Of a stretch of 24,791 nt of DNA, positions 6,981 through 16,437 are shown piece by piece. Positions within the stretch are counted from its first letter, which is position 1. Each line of letters starts with the position of its first letter. Position numbers and translations under genes: made by a program. The notes below the pieces were generated by a model, which made no database searches, was not told the DNA's origin, and saw only the letters and a list, made by a program, of their open reading frames with translations. The DNA is from a virus, in IMG/VR virus record IMGVR_UViG_3300020392_000075, positions 1-24,791 of that record. One strand, written 5' to 3'.

Positions 6981-8614
6981 GGGTTATAAAATGAGTACTT
7001 ACCGTTTTGATTTACTATGTAATTTTTACCATTATATCTAAATGTAGAACCTGGCGATAATGATTTTATTGCACTAGCATTGTTGGAATAATCTTTAAAT
7101 CCTAAATTAGGATCTGCTTGTTCTAATATTGGATCTGGTTGCATAAATTGTTCTGAACCCGCTTGTAATAAATCATCATTTAAAGATTCTATACCAGATT
7201 CATTAAACTTATACTCTACACTTTGAGTTCTTTGATCTTCATCTAAATAAGTTGGTTTAATAACAAAATCTCCATCATCATCTATACCTAATGTAAAATC
7301 AGTTATTTGGTATTTCTTACCACCTATATCTATATTTTTATTTAAGTACTCATCAAAAGTACTAGTTATAGGATCTGTAAGCTCTTTCCAAGATTCATTT
7401 GTTTCAATAATAGCATCAACTATTTCTTTATCACCTTCTGCTTTTTCCAAACTTCTATCATAAAATTCTTTAATAAGTTCTTTTTTAGTTTTACCGCTTT
7501 TTAATTTTTTGTTTTCAAACTCATCAACAGCAATTTTAGATTCAATAAATGGTAGTCTAGTTTTTAGTTTTTGTTTTTTGTCTTTTGCTAATTGTAATTT
7601 TTCTCTTTGTAAAGCTAAACTTTTTCTTTGATATTCATTCATAGGTTTTTCAACTTCTTCAGTGTATTTAGTTATGAATTTATCTTCTGGAAATTGTCTA
7701 TCTATCATGTATTTAATTAAAGCTTCTTTTGCAGCAGCTTTTTGCATGTCATCACCTGTCCACGCATCCATGTTGTCAGAATCTTTACCTAAGCCATAAC
7801 TAGTGAATAATTGATATGTTGACTCATTAACTAAAGCACCTAGATTAGGACTTTCTCTTAATCTTTTTTCAAATATTTCTTTAGCTCTTTCAAAATTTTT
7901 AGTCTCTTCAGTACTAAGAGTTCTACCATTTTTTATTTTTTCTATAACTTCTGTAGAAACCAAACTCTGTAAACCAACGGCGTTTTGTTTTATAGTTTCG
8001 TCTATTTCTTTGCTATAATCACCTGCATAGTTAACTAAATCAAAACCATCTTTTTTAGCCTTAACAAATGCGGTGCCATTGAACACGTCCTTACCGTTTA
8101 ACTGTGCTATAATATTTCCATTTTTAACTCTAAATGAAATATTTTTACCACCAGAACTAGCGTCTTGAACAAATTTATAATAATCTTCATTATTACTTCT
8201 TAGCAATTGTTTAGTAAAATTTCCAGTATTTTGAGTTTCTTTTAATTTTTGTCCTTCGTCATTTATTGCAGCCATTAACGCGGGCACATTGCCTATTATT
8301 TTTTCTATTTCGCTTTTCTTTTTATTGTACGCAGATCTATCACCTTCAAATGTCTGTATATCTAACTTATAAAGCTCGTCTAGCTCATCACTTATTTGAC
8401 TTTGCAGTAAGTTTAAAGCATCCATATCTTCCATAGTCTCTGTTTCGTTTAGACTATCTTGAAGTTCTTGATTTCTTATACTTGCTGCATTTTCAAAGTC
8501 TTCAACAGTTTTAAACCTATCAGCAATACCTTTTCTAGCTTTACCAATACCTGAAATTATTTCTCCTGTTGGGTTAAAAAACGCTATACTTGTATTTGGC
8601 TTTCTATAACTCAT
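6977..8614 (-). CDS. Putative virion-internal helical protein (545 aa)
   Basis: This gene lies 10 bases after the preceding gene, and its TGA stop overlaps the ATG of the giant protein gene (ATGA). The product is soluble, charged and mostly helical, with acidic N-terminal helices (about 40-100) and a basic coiled-coil-like stretch (about 330-360, QREKLQLAKDKKQKLKTRL). A small beta-rich piece at the C-terminus contains STFRYNGKNYIVNQNGKYSF. No signal peptide, membrane helix or enzyme motif is seen. Placed between an Ala/Gln-rich small protein and a giant protein, it fits the T7 gp15 position in an internal/ejection cluster. That is a positional inference, since I see no sequence similarity to gp15. 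No Shine-Dalgarno precedes the ATG. The coupling suggests it is made in step with, and may pack together with, the giant protein. Confidence 0.85.
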   Translation of the reverse strand: MSYRKPNTSIAFFNPTGEIISGIGKARKGIADRFKTVEDFENAASIRNQELQDSLNETETMEDMDALNLLQSQISDELDELYKLDIQTFEGDRSAYNKKKSEIEKIIGNVPALMAAINDEGQKLKETQNTGNFTKQLLRSNNEDYYKFVQDASSGGKNISFRVKNGNIIAQLNGKDVFNGTAFVKAKKDGFDLVNYAGDYSKEIDETIKQNAVGLQSLVSTEVIEKIKNGRTLSTEETKNFERAKEIFEKRLRESPNLGALVNESTYQLFTSYGLGKDSDNMDAWTGDDMQKAAAKEALIKYMIDRQFPEDKFITKYTEEVEKPMNEYQRKSLALQREKLQLAKDKKQKLKTRLPFIESKIAVDEFENKKLKSGKTKKELIKEFYDRSLEKAEGDKEIVDAIIETNESWKELTDPITSTFDEYLNKNIDIGGKKYQITDFTLGIDDDGDFVIKPTYLDEDQRTQSVEYKFNESGIESLNDDLLQAGSEQFMQPDPILEQADPNLGFKDYSNNASAIKSLSPGSTFRYNGKNYIVNQNGKYSFYNP

Positions 8615-8624
8615 ATTTTATATA

Positions 8625-9398
8625 TTAATATCCTAAAGGAAGATTCGATAATGCCTGTGCAGTTTCAGCAATTACATTAGCTTGATCAACAGAAACATCA
8701 ACGCCTTGTTGCTCAGCTCCAGCTATAAACTGATCTATATTTACTACATCACTATCTCCAAATGAATCACTTGGTTTTATGAAAGGCGATATTGCGGATG
8801 TCAAACTTTCTGTTAAACCACCTACGCCTGAGCCAAATGCACCTGCTTGTCTAAGCGCTTCAATATCGGCTAAACCTTGTAATCTGTCTAACTTAGCTTC
8901 TTCTCTTTTTTCTTGCACACCCATAATATCAGCTTGACCTTTAGCTTTGTATAAATCAACTTGTAATTGACCTTGAGCTTGTAGCTTTTGATTTTTTACC
9001 TCTTGTTTTTCTATGCTTGATGCAATACCTTGTTTAGATTTTAAAGCTGCTTGAGCTAAAGCTGTAGCGCCACCAGCACCTGTTTTTCTAATAGCATCTA
9101 AAGTATTAGCTAACGCTAGATCAGTTTGTTCAGCTTTCATTTCTGCAGCTTTAGTAGCAACTTGAAGATCTCTATATGGATTTTGTACGCTAGCATAAGG
9201 ATTAACTAATCTTTGTCTACCTTTTTCTAAGTCTCTTATTTGCCTTAAATAATCTTCTTGTTTTTTCTTAGATTTATTAGCTTGATTTAGCCCTATAAGA
9301 GATGCACCAGCTTGCACAGTTGATCCAATCAAATTAGCTTTATCTTTATCACTCATACCGCTTGTTAAGTTGCTTAAAAATTCTCCTATGTCACTCAT
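8625..9398 (-). CDS. Putative small internal virion protein, Ala/Gln-rich (257 aa)
   Basis: This is the first of three consecutive internal-type genes, beginning 6 bases after the 566-residue gene. The N-terminus has a Gly/Ala amphipathic stretch, ANLIGSTVQAGASLIGLNQA (about residues 21-40). A long, charged, Ala/Gln-rich helical region follows (about 40-185, with KAAEMKAEQTDLALANTLDA and ALAQAALKSKQGIASSIEKQ), then a Gly/Ser segment (GAFGSGVGGLTESLTSAISPF) and an acidic tail. Size, composition and position match the T7 gp14-like small ejection protein, which inserts in the host outer membrane, but no sequence homology could be shown. The alternative is a chaperone or head-completion protein. 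The start ATG follows an A/T-rich leader without a Shine-Dalgarno sequence. Confidence 0.8.
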   Translation of the reverse strand: MSDIGEFLSNLTSGMSDKDKANLIGSTVQAGASLIGLNQANKSKKKQEDYLRQIRDLEKGRQRLVNPYASVQNPYRDLQVATKAAEMKAEQTDLALANTLDAIRKTGAGGATALAQAALKSKQGIASSIEKQEVKNQKLQAQGQLQVDLYKAKGQADIMGVQEKREEAKLDRLQGLADIEALRQAGAFGSGVGGLTESLTSAISPFIKPSDSFGDSDVVNIDQFIAGAEQQGVDVSVDQANVIAETAQALSNLPLGY

Positions 9399-9404
9399 AA
9401 TATT

Positions 9405-11105
9405 TTATCTTGATGATACTACAAATTCTGTTGATACAGCAAATAACTCTTTAATGCCACCTGTATTAGTAGTTGCATCTGTGGAGACTTTTACTGTAGT
9501 AAAAAATCCTTTTATACCTGTTGTTTCATTACCAAATAAAACTTCACCAGGTCTTGCTGAACTATCGTTTACTAAGTTAGCAAAATATTTATTTTCTTTT
9601 CTATTAAAACCTACCCTATACTCAACACCGCTTTCTATATAAATTCCTTCACTGTAGCTTTTTATCGGTTTAGATTTATCATTATACTGATTATAACTAG
9701 AGTTTTGCAAATCAAAACCTTCTTCGTCTGAAACAAATGAATCAACTTCCCAACCATTTGTTCCTTCGTAGTTTATAGTTTTAAATACTTTTTGTATAGA
9801 TGGATTAGAATTAAATATAAACGTTATATTTGACTCAGATGTAACACCATAAAATTCATTTCTATTTTGATTAGAGTAATGTTCGTAAACTTCAGAAGAA
9901 GTCATAGTATAATACTTGTTTTTTAAACTAGCTAAAAAATTAGGTTTATAAGTAAAAAAACTAACCCAACCATTTATATCTTCTTCAAAAGTAACTGTAT
10001 AATAAGATGAATCTTCATTGTTAAAGTTTTCATCTTTTTGAAGTGATACAGTGTAATTAGAATTATAATTATCCCAACCACCAATTACTTTATCTTTTAT
10101 ATATTTTGTAAATATAATCGCGTCAGGTGTAGCAACTGGCGAACCAGGATTGCTATTTAAATATATAGTATTTGTATCGTACAACCCAACAACGCTAGTT
10201 GTTATAGTAGGCGCACCACCCGTTTGTGGTATTTGAACAACCATACCTTTTTCTATAGAAGACATGTTTGAGCCTGATACAACTATTTTAAATGGATTTA
10301 CACCTACACTAACAAATGTAGCTGTTACATTAGTAGGTATAAATAAGTCGTTTATTTCTTCTAATTTATCCCTAAAAAAGTCAGACATACCATAGCCAGA
10401 TATTTCTGTAAGACCATCACTAGATAATCTCATTACTTTACCTCTATACTTGTCTACAAAATATCTTCTAGTGCCAAATACTGCAAAACTTTCTGGATTT
10501 TTGCTTATTCCGTATTCACCTACGTAAGGAGTTACTTGACCTATAACTAAATTAGTTGATGTAACAGTTCCTGATCCTTCAGCAGAAAAAATAGCATCTT
10601 TATCTATTAAACCTCTACTTACTTTGTTTTCTTGGAATATAGCTAAATTACTATCTAAAGCATGTAGCTTCTGTATAGACCCATAATTAGGATCAACTGC
10701 TTTAGTAATTTCTTCACCAACTGAAAAAACATTTGTTTGATTTAAATCAGTTCTAGAATTAAAAACACCTGAATATATTAAAGCATTAGATCTTCTCTCT
10801 TGCGTGCTAGAATCTTCCTTTAAATAAGCCCTAACACCGTATCCAGTTTCAGCCTCGTTAAAACCACCTCTAAATCTAGACTCTTCAACTATCCAGTTTC
10901 TAGAAAGCTGTCTGCTTCCAATATTAGTGCTTCTACCTGGTGGATTATTACTAGACGTTGGAAACAAAGGATAGTCGTAAGAAGCTCCTTGTGGATTCCA
11001 AGGTAAACCAGGAAAAGTAGATAAATAAGCATCAGTACCAGAAGTAGAGTTATTTATATTCTTCTTTAATACAAAAGAGTTAAAATACTTTATATTAATA
11101 GCCAT
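9405..11105 (-). CDS. Tail/connector structural protein (566 aa)
   Basis: This is a beta-rich protein of the tail part of the module. The N-terminal region has a Gly/Pro/Asn-rich stretch (FPGLPWNPQG, residues 31-40), then NWIVEESRFRGGFN (70-83). A conserved-looking core follows: YSGVFNSRTDLNQTN (111-125), SVGEEITKAVDPNYG (128-142), KVSRGLIDKDAIFSAEG (161-177) and GTRRYFVDKY, ending with GLTEISGYGMSDFFRD (231-246). The second half (about 255-566) consists of strands such as NEFYGVTSESNITFIFN, reading like repeated beta-blades. Signature stretches of this kind are, as I recall them, frequent in uncultured marine phage structural proteins without assigned function; no search was run. It follows the 1142-residue protein after a 38-base A/T-rich gap. 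A role in the nozzle, hub or fibre attachment is inferred from context. Confidence 0.82.
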   Translation of the reverse strand: MAINIKYFNSFVLKKNINNSTSGTDAYLSTFPGLPWNPQGASYDYPLFPTSSNNPPGRSTNIGSRQLSRNWIVEESRFRGGFNEAETGYGVRAYLKEDSSTQERRSNALIYSGVFNSRTDLNQTNVFSVGEEITKAVDPNYGSIQKLHALDSNLAIFQENKVSRGLIDKDAIFSAEGSGTVTSTNLVIGQVTPYVGEYGISKNPESFAVFGTRRYFVDKYRGKVMRLSSDGLTEISGYGMSDFFRDKLEEINDLFIPTNVTATFVSVGVNPFKIVVSGSNMSSIEKGMVVQIPQTGGAPTITTSVVGLYDTNTIYLNSNPGSPVATPDAIIFTKYIKDKVIGGWDNYNSNYTVSLQKDENFNNEDSSYYTVTFEEDINGWVSFFTYKPNFLASLKNKYYTMTSSEVYEHYSNQNRNEFYGVTSESNITFIFNSNPSIQKVFKTINYEGTNGWEVDSFVSDEEGFDLQNSSYNQYNDKSKPIKSYSEGIYIESGVEYRVGFNRKENKYFANLVNDSSARPGEVLFGNETTGIKGFFTTVKVSTDATTNTGGIKELFAVSTEFVVSSR

Positions 11106-11143
11106 ATTATATAATCACTTATTTATATTTTTTGTTACTTAAG

Positions 11144-14100
11144 TTATACTACACCAACTGTAAAAGTGTTTGAAAACGCTGATAAACCGAAACCACCTGC
11201 ATCTATTGCTTTTATTTTTATATTATAAGAACCTGAACTAATTGTATTTTTTGCATTTATATTAAAAAAAGATCCATTTTGAACAACTTCAAAATCATTA
11301 TTAATAGTTCCGTCTGAATTGTGAACAGTATAAAACAAATCTTCTCTATTTCTATTTATATCTGCAGATCCATTTAAAACATCACCTTCTTCTATTGCAG
11401 CTGCTAATAAAAAAGGAGGAGAAGCTCCAGGAGCTATAAGAGAATTACCAATTTGATGTCTCCAAAATGGAGCAGTATTTTGTAATCTACAGTTTGTTAT
11501 TTTTACAGGTACATTTAAGTAATCAGGTGTTTGACCTATTAAAAATATATCACTAGCTAATAAATTAAAAGTATAAGTTTCTTGAACATTAGCGTTAGAT
11601 CCAAACATAAAAGTAGAATTAGTTTGTATTCTATGTGTTCCACCACTAGAGGATATAAGGTTGAATTCACTAGTTCTATTATTTCCATTGCCATCTACTA
11701 CAGTATCTAGCGTTAGTGTATAAGGATTTGTTATATCATTTCCCGTAGAATCAACTAAAGAAAGATTATTAGTGACTAAAGTACCAGACGTATCACTTTC
11801 GTTGTGAAAGTACTCTATATCATCACCTTCTGCAGTATTATTACCGGCAGTATCTTTTACACCAGCTGGTAGTCCAGCCGCTGGAACTTCATTATTATAA
11901 TCTGATATTAAACCTGAAGTAGAACTTTCCCAATATATATCTATTACAGATTTAGTTGGAAATGTCTCAAAAACACCTAAATCTTGCCAAGCTCTCTCTA
12001 TTTTATCTTTAGCAGTTTTCATGTCAGTTACAGAAGATCCATTTACTAAACTAGCCGTGTACTCAGGTGTTGCTCCAATTTTAAAATCTGTTTCTATTGT
12101 GGCTATAAATGGATTTGATTGTGAATTAAAAAATATATCATGAAAATTTAATACATACGGATCACTAGTTGAAGTTTGCGATCCAAAGTAAGGATAAAAA
12201 GGTTGAGGTGGAACAGTAGTATCTGAGCTTCCAAATGGAAAACCATTGCCTTTAGTAGTTGTCCAAGCGCCTAAATCTTTAAAAGGTTCTATTGATATTA
12301 CTTTTTCTCCACTAGCACTTACTGTTGACTGCGTATTGTAAGAATCTGTACCGTCATATATAGGGTTAACTCTATTTAATAATTTAGTTTCACTACCAAA
12401 AGTAGTATCATTTGCATTAGATGAAGTTTTAAGTTCTCTTGGTACTTTATTTATATTATCACCAAATATATTTATCATAGATATTCTATTTGCTTGAATA
12501 AAACGTGGTAAATAATTTTGTATATCAGTAAGAATATCTTCAAAATCAAAAGAAGAACCGTTTTTTAATTGTGGCGCTACGTCCCATAGTAATTCACCGG
12601 CTAAAGCCCCAGGCACGTATACATTGTAATAATCTTGCTCTTGTTGTTTTACTACTACTCTATACGTATAGTAACCTAAAGGATTTGTTTCAGAATATAA
12701 ACCTGGATAACCTGGTTTAGAAAGTGAGCTAGGTATTTTACTTCTAACGTTAAGCTCTAATTGATTGCCAAAGAAATTATTCCAATCGCTACCGAAATTA
12801 TCATAACCAGCATATATAGTTGAATTTTTATTTTGTGTTAAGCTAGATGTAAGATCGTTCAATATGACATTAGAAGCTCTACCATATCTATCTACTAATA
12901 CTATTCCTACTTGATAACTTCTATTTTGCTTTACTGTATGTGTAGGAAACTCTATAGTAAAGTTATTATTTTGTGGTTTTTGTATATAATCTAAGTCGTA
13001 ATCTAAATTATCAGGTGAACTATGTTTGTCTAAAAAGTTACCATAAATAACTCTATTACCTACAACTTCTTGTGTTAATGCCCTAACTGGAACTTTGTCA
13101 TGAACTCTTATTAATTCAGCCTCTGGTAATGCTTTTATAGGTTTTGTAGATAAATAGTTATATTCATATTTAGTTGTTGTACCTAAAGAAGTTATTTTAG
13201 ATATATCTACATCTTCAATAACCCTAACTGCTTGCTCATCAGAGTTTTTAACAAGTATTTGTATTTCTTTAACTTTAAGTTTATCTTCAAGCTCACTGGC
13301 ATTACACGGTAATGTTAAATTTAATTTAACTTGATCAACTCTATTTTCCATAAACTTAACATCTGTAGCTTCAGATGCTACTTCTTCATCGTCGTTTATA
13401 AAATAACCAAATTGTTTTGGTACAAAAGCTGATTGAGTGAATGGAGACATTAAAGAATATTCGTTGTCGTCGTATTTAAACCTATAACTAAACTTAGCAA
13501 ACTTATCTTTTAATATATTAGTATCACCTTTGTATGATGCGTTGTAATCTGGATTTGTTCTTGATATTGTAACTATATCACCGACAGCAATTGTATTAAT
13601 GAAACCAGGTTCAATTTGAATTTCCGTATTTGGAGCATTATATCCTGGATTACCGACTATAACATGATGAGTATCTGTTTGGTTTGAAGTTATTTTAACT
13701 TGATCACCAACGATTATATCTCTATTGTCTCCACTTCTACTGTATTCACCAGATATAGCTAAAAAACTAGAATTACCAGTAGCGGGATTAGAGTTAGTTT
13801 CACTTTTAGTAACTATATGTGCAGGTAAAAACTGTTCGTGATTAGATATTAATGTACTATTATTAGAGCTATCTATAAAACTAAAAGTTTCATATGGAGC
13901 AAACTTAGCTACAGATATATGGTCTTCATTATAATAATAAGGATTAGATCCTGCAGAATCTTCGTAACTATTGTTAAATGCAAAATCAACATTTATTTTT
14001 CTAGGTTGATTTCTATCATCAGTCCAAAATAATAAATTTTCTAATATATTAACACTTATAATTGGATGTGTTTTAGAAAAATTTAAAAAGTTACCTGCTA

Positions 14101-14572
14101 CTAAAACTTTACTATTGCTATTTATAATATTGTATCTTACTATGTAACACGCAGCTCCTTTATATTTCCAAATTCTAGGTATTACAGTTGTGTCAACTGA
14201 ATCTGACGGCGCAAAATTACTTAATTGATCATTAGAAGAGTCTGTATAATCAGTTAAAAATAGATATATACAATCTCTTGATATATCCATAAAGTAACCT
14301 ATTATTTCTAATCCTGATAAAAATAATTCATTAGGTCTTACATTAGCACCGTACAAATCTAGAGCTTTTTGTATTTCTAAAGACTCTATTTTAGATTTTA
14401 AACTAGTAACTTTAGTATTACCAAGTATGTTTTCTAACGCACCAACATCAGCACCTTCAGACCTACTAACACTTATATTTTGTGCGTCTCTATATTCGCC
14501 ATTAGGTATAAGTCTAGCATCCAAGTCTTTGTTCATCTTGGATCTTAAGAAATTATTTTTTATCTCTGGCAT
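11144..14572 (-). CDS. Large tail or nozzle-like structural protein with C-terminal cadherin/Ig-like domain (1142 aa)
   Basis: The N-terminus carries the striking block NKDLDARLIPNGEYRDAQN (14-32), followed by SEGADVGALENILGN. The body is rich in strands with aromatic and Asn residues, for example LENLLFWTDDRNQPRKINVD (about 180-199), a pattern seen in beta-propeller-like phage tail proteins. Further on, KVPVRALTQEVVGNRVIYGNF and SYQVGIVLVDRYGRAS resemble blades of the same fold. The last about 100 residues (DVLNGSADINRNREDLFYTV, then SGSYNIKIKAIDAGGFG) look like a single cadherin or Ig-like domain, a common adhesin add-on in tails. The gene starts 2 bases after the upstream stop. Genome position after two connector-like genes suggests a T7 gp12-like or crAss-like muzzle role, which is inference. 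There is no signal peptide. Confidence 0.82.
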   Translation of the reverse strand: MPEIKNNFLRSKMNKDLDARLIPNGEYRDAQNISVSRSEGADVGALENILGNTKVTSLKSKIESLEIQKALDLYGANVRPNELFLSGLEIIGYFMDISRDCIYLFLTDYTDSSNDQLSNFAPSDSVDTTVIPRIWKYKGAACYIVRYNIINSNSKVLVAGNFLNFSKTHPIISVNILENLLFWTDDRNQPRKINVDFAFNNSYEDSAGSNPYYYNEDHISVAKFAPYETFSFIDSSNNSTLISNHEQFLPAHIVTKSETNSNPATGNSSFLAISGEYSRSGDNRDIIVGDQVKITSNQTDTHHVIVGNPGYNAPNTEIQIEPGFINTIAVGDIVTISRTNPDYNASYKGDTNILKDKFAKFSYRFKYDDNEYSLMSPFTQSAFVPKQFGYFINDDEEVASEATDVKFMENRVDQVKLNLTLPCNASELEDKLKVKEIQILVKNSDEQAVRVIEDVDISKITSLGTTTKYEYNYLSTKPIKALPEAELIRVHDKVPVRALTQEVVGNRVIYGNFLDKHSSPDNLDYDLDYIQKPQNNNFTIEFPTHTVKQNRSYQVGIVLVDRYGRASNVILNDLTSSLTQNKNSTIYAGYDNFGSDWNNFFGNQLELNVRSKIPSSLSKPGYPGLYSETNPLGYYTYRVVVKQQEQDYYNVYVPGALAGELLWDVAPQLKNGSSFDFEDILTDIQNYLPRFIQANRISMINIFGDNINKVPRELKTSSNANDTTFGSETKLLNRVNPIYDGTDSYNTQSTVSASGEKVISIEPFKDLGAWTTTKGNGFPFGSSDTTVPPQPFYPYFGSQTSTSDPYVLNFHDIFFNSQSNPFIATIETDFKIGATPEYTASLVNGSSVTDMKTAKDKIERAWQDLGVFETFPTKSVIDIYWESSTSGLISDYNNEVPAAGLPAGVKDTAGNNTAEGDDIEYFHNESDTSGTLVTNNLSLVDSTGNDITNPYTLTLDTVVDGNGNNRTSEFNLISSSGGTHRIQTNSTFMFGSNANVQETYTFNLLASDIFLIGQTPDYLNVPVKITNCRLQNTAPFWRHQIGNSLIAPGASPPFLLAAAIEEGDVLNGSADINRNREDLFYTVHNSDGTINNDFEVVQNGSFFNINAKNTISSGSYNIKIKAIDAGGFGLSAFSNTFTVGVV

Positions 14573-14574
14573 AA

Positions 14575-15672
14575 TTAATGTTTAATCCATTTAGCTTTAT
14601 TTCTTAGTACTTGAGCTATTTCTTCTGTCTTAATATTACTTAATCTTATTTTAGCGTTTCTAAGTGCCGAAAATCTTTCTCTTTTAAATCTATTTACGAT
14701 ATATTCTGGTACATTAGCTCTTCCAGATAATACACCATGAGCTATATGCATGTAAATAGCTTGCTCTGCCATTTTAGGTATTTTCATATCAGCATCATAA
14801 GCTAAACCATCTGATATATATTCTAATATTATTATTTTACCTACAAGCTCGTTTGAAAAAGAAAATGTACCTAATCTTTCGTTTATAGTAAATGTACCGT
14901 TAACTTGAGCTTCTTCTGGTTGTAGTCCATATCTTTGCCCTAATAAAAATTCTTTTCTAGGAAGTCTATAATCATCAGGTTGATTATTAGTAGTTGAAGA
15001 CATAGCAGCCCATCTATCTTCAGTTATAGAATTATTAGACTCTATATTATTTCCGTCGTCATCTTGAGTTGGTATACCATTATTATCTTGTATTGGTAAT
15101 TCTTTAGGATTAGAAGTAACTCTAGTTGGATATATTATGTGTTTAGCACCTACATCATCTATCCAAGAACATTTAACATAGTTTACATAATCTTGTGGTA
15201 TTGCTACAGATAAACTCGGCGGTATAGTAAGTTCTTGTGATTTAATACTTTTTAAAGTATCATATGAAAACTCTTGCAAGCCTCTTTTAGCGTGAAACAT
15301 AATATCAGTTCTTTTACATGCAGGTATAAGTTTACCAGCGCCTACATAGCCTACTATAAAATTGTTTATTACATCACTTAGTTTAATATATTCGTAACTA
15401 CCATAGTTGTCGTTTATAGCTGCTTGTGTAAGCCTTACTAATATATTATCATTAGCTGCTAGAGAAATAAACACAGTTACTAAATTATTAGTAACTTTAT
15501 ATTGATTAATGTTTAATGCAGCTCCGTTTCTTTCTACAATATAATTAGGTATTGGAGAATCAACAAGCGTAGTATTAAAAGTACAATTAAAAGTTTGATT
15601 AGCACCAGCTTGTGATACAAAAGCTTGTTGACCAGAATAGTATTGAGCGTTAGTTTCGTTTAGTAATGCCAT
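14575..15672 (-). CDS. Connector/neck-like structural protein (365 aa)
   Basis: The N-terminal 80 residues are beta-rich (NYIVERNGAALNINQYKVTN, 43-62, then VTVFISLAANDNILVRL). This is followed by a helical, well-defined block: YEYIKLSDVINNFIVGYVGA (94-112 region), KLIPACKRTDIMFHAKRG (114-131) and LQEFSYDTLKSIKSQEL (132-148), then IPPSLSVAIPQDYVNYVKCSW. A variable acidic loop with the near-repeats QDNNG and QDDDG (195-207) interrupts the fold. The C-terminus is basic and helical (about 320-365). The gene lies 3 bases after the adaptor-like gene, so the two are almost certainly one translational cluster. I recognise this type from marine phage genomes as a head-to-tail structural protein. The exact position in the virion is not known to me. 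Confidence 0.82.
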   Translation of the reverse strand: MALLNETNAQYYSGQQAFVSQAGANQTFNCTFNTTLVDSPIPNYIVERNGAALNINQYKVTNNLVTVFISLAANDNILVRLTQAAINDNYGSYEYIKLSDVINNFIVGYVGAGKLIPACKRTDIMFHAKRGLQEFSYDTLKSIKSQELTIPPSLSVAIPQDYVNYVKCSWIDDVGAKHIIYPTRVTSNPKELPIQDNNGIPTQDDDGNNIESNNSITEDRWAAMSSTTNNQPDDYRLPRKEFLLGQRYGLQPEEAQVNGTFTINERLGTFSFSNELVGKIIILEYISDGLAYDADMKIPKMAEQAIYMHIAHGVLSGRANVPEYIVNRFKRERFSALRNAKIRLSNIKTEEIAQVLRNKAKWIKH

Positions 15673-15675
15673 TTA

Positions 15676-16380
15676 TTATGATTTTTCGTTTACTTCTTCT
15701 TGTTGTACTTTTTGCGCAGCAGTTTGTACTATTTGTGGATCTCTTATAACTATACCTTGATATAATAATATTCTTAATATTATTTCAGTTCTTTCTGAAT
15801 TATGTAATTCAAAGTTTGTAGCGTTAGCTGAATCAAACAATAACTGGCCTAAAGTGCCAGTTGTAAAAGCCCAATTAATTTCTTTTGGTTTTTTAACGTA
15901 TTGACATTTAATTTTTGAATTTATATTCGTAGGGTAAATCAATATTTTATTATCTTCATACAAATAAATTGGTTGATCAAGACTTGGTCTAGTAAGAGGA
16001 GATTTATTTATATTATAAAACTCTGCTCTACCTACTCTCTGTACTTCTACAGGAAATTTATTATTAGGTTCAAAGGTTAAAGAGCCTAACCTATATAGAT
16101 CAGATGGCAGTGTGAATATGCCACTAGTAGTATTTATAGCATTAGCTTCAGCTTTAAACTCTGCTATTTTTTCATCTGTAATAGCAACGCGATTAGAATA
16201 TTCCATATCAGTTTGAGGTACACGCAATTGCTGATTTAAATCTTCAAAATAAGCTTCAAATATTTCTCTCTGTACTTGACTACCTATTTTATTAAACTCA
16301 TCAGGCGTTATATAACCTCTTTGTTCTTTATTAAGTATAAGTAATACGGTTTTATATACTGTATCTACGTTTACTGCCAT
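15676..16380 (-). CDS. Head-tail adaptor (gp6/ring-like) protein (234 aa)
   Basis: The protein begins with helices (DTVYKTVLLILNKEQRGYIT, 6-25; FNKIGSQVQREIFEAYFEDL, 29-48), then a strand-rich core with GIFTLPSDLYRLGSL (87-101), PIYLYEDNKILIYPTNIN (137-154) and KIKCQYVKKPKEINW (156-170). It finishes with helices carrying ERTEIILRILLYQGI. The pattern 'DLYRL ... I.IYP ... KI.C.Y...P...W' is typical of small connector/adaptor proteins that sit under the portal. It is the first gene after the strong terminator, so it may be transcribed from a nearby promoter or by read-through. The ATG lies directly after the terminator U-tract and an A/T leader, with no Shine-Dalgarno. Confidence 0.8.
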   Translation of the reverse strand: MAVNVDTVYKTVLLILNKEQRGYITPDEFNKIGSQVQREIFEAYFEDLNQQLRVPQTDMEYSNRVAITDEKIAEFKAEANAINTTSGIFTLPSDLYRLGSLTFEPNNKFPVEVQRVGRAEFYNINKSPLTRPSLDQPIYLYEDNKILIYPTNINSKIKCQYVKKPKEINWAFTTGTLGQLLFDSANATNFELHNSERTEIILRILLYQGIVIRDPQIVQTAAQKVQQEEVNEKS

Positions 16381-16390
16381 TATAAATATT

Positions 16391-16420
16391 TTAAAAAGAG
16401 GCTACCAACCGCAGCCTCTT
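16391..16420 (-). terminator. Strong rho-independent terminator after the 257-aa gene
   Basis: On the minus strand an 8-base-pair stem, AAGAGGCT paired with AGCCTCTT, encloses a 9-base loop (GCGGTTGGT), and the 3' arm runs straight into TTTTTAAAA. The stem bases are 16396-16403 and 16413-16420. It stands in a 57-base gap between the stop of the 257-residue gene and the start of the adaptor gene, and points in the direction of transcription. It should end, or partly attenuate, the head-gene transcript. Confidence 0.85.
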
Positions 16421-16437
16421 ATGATTATAATCACTTA

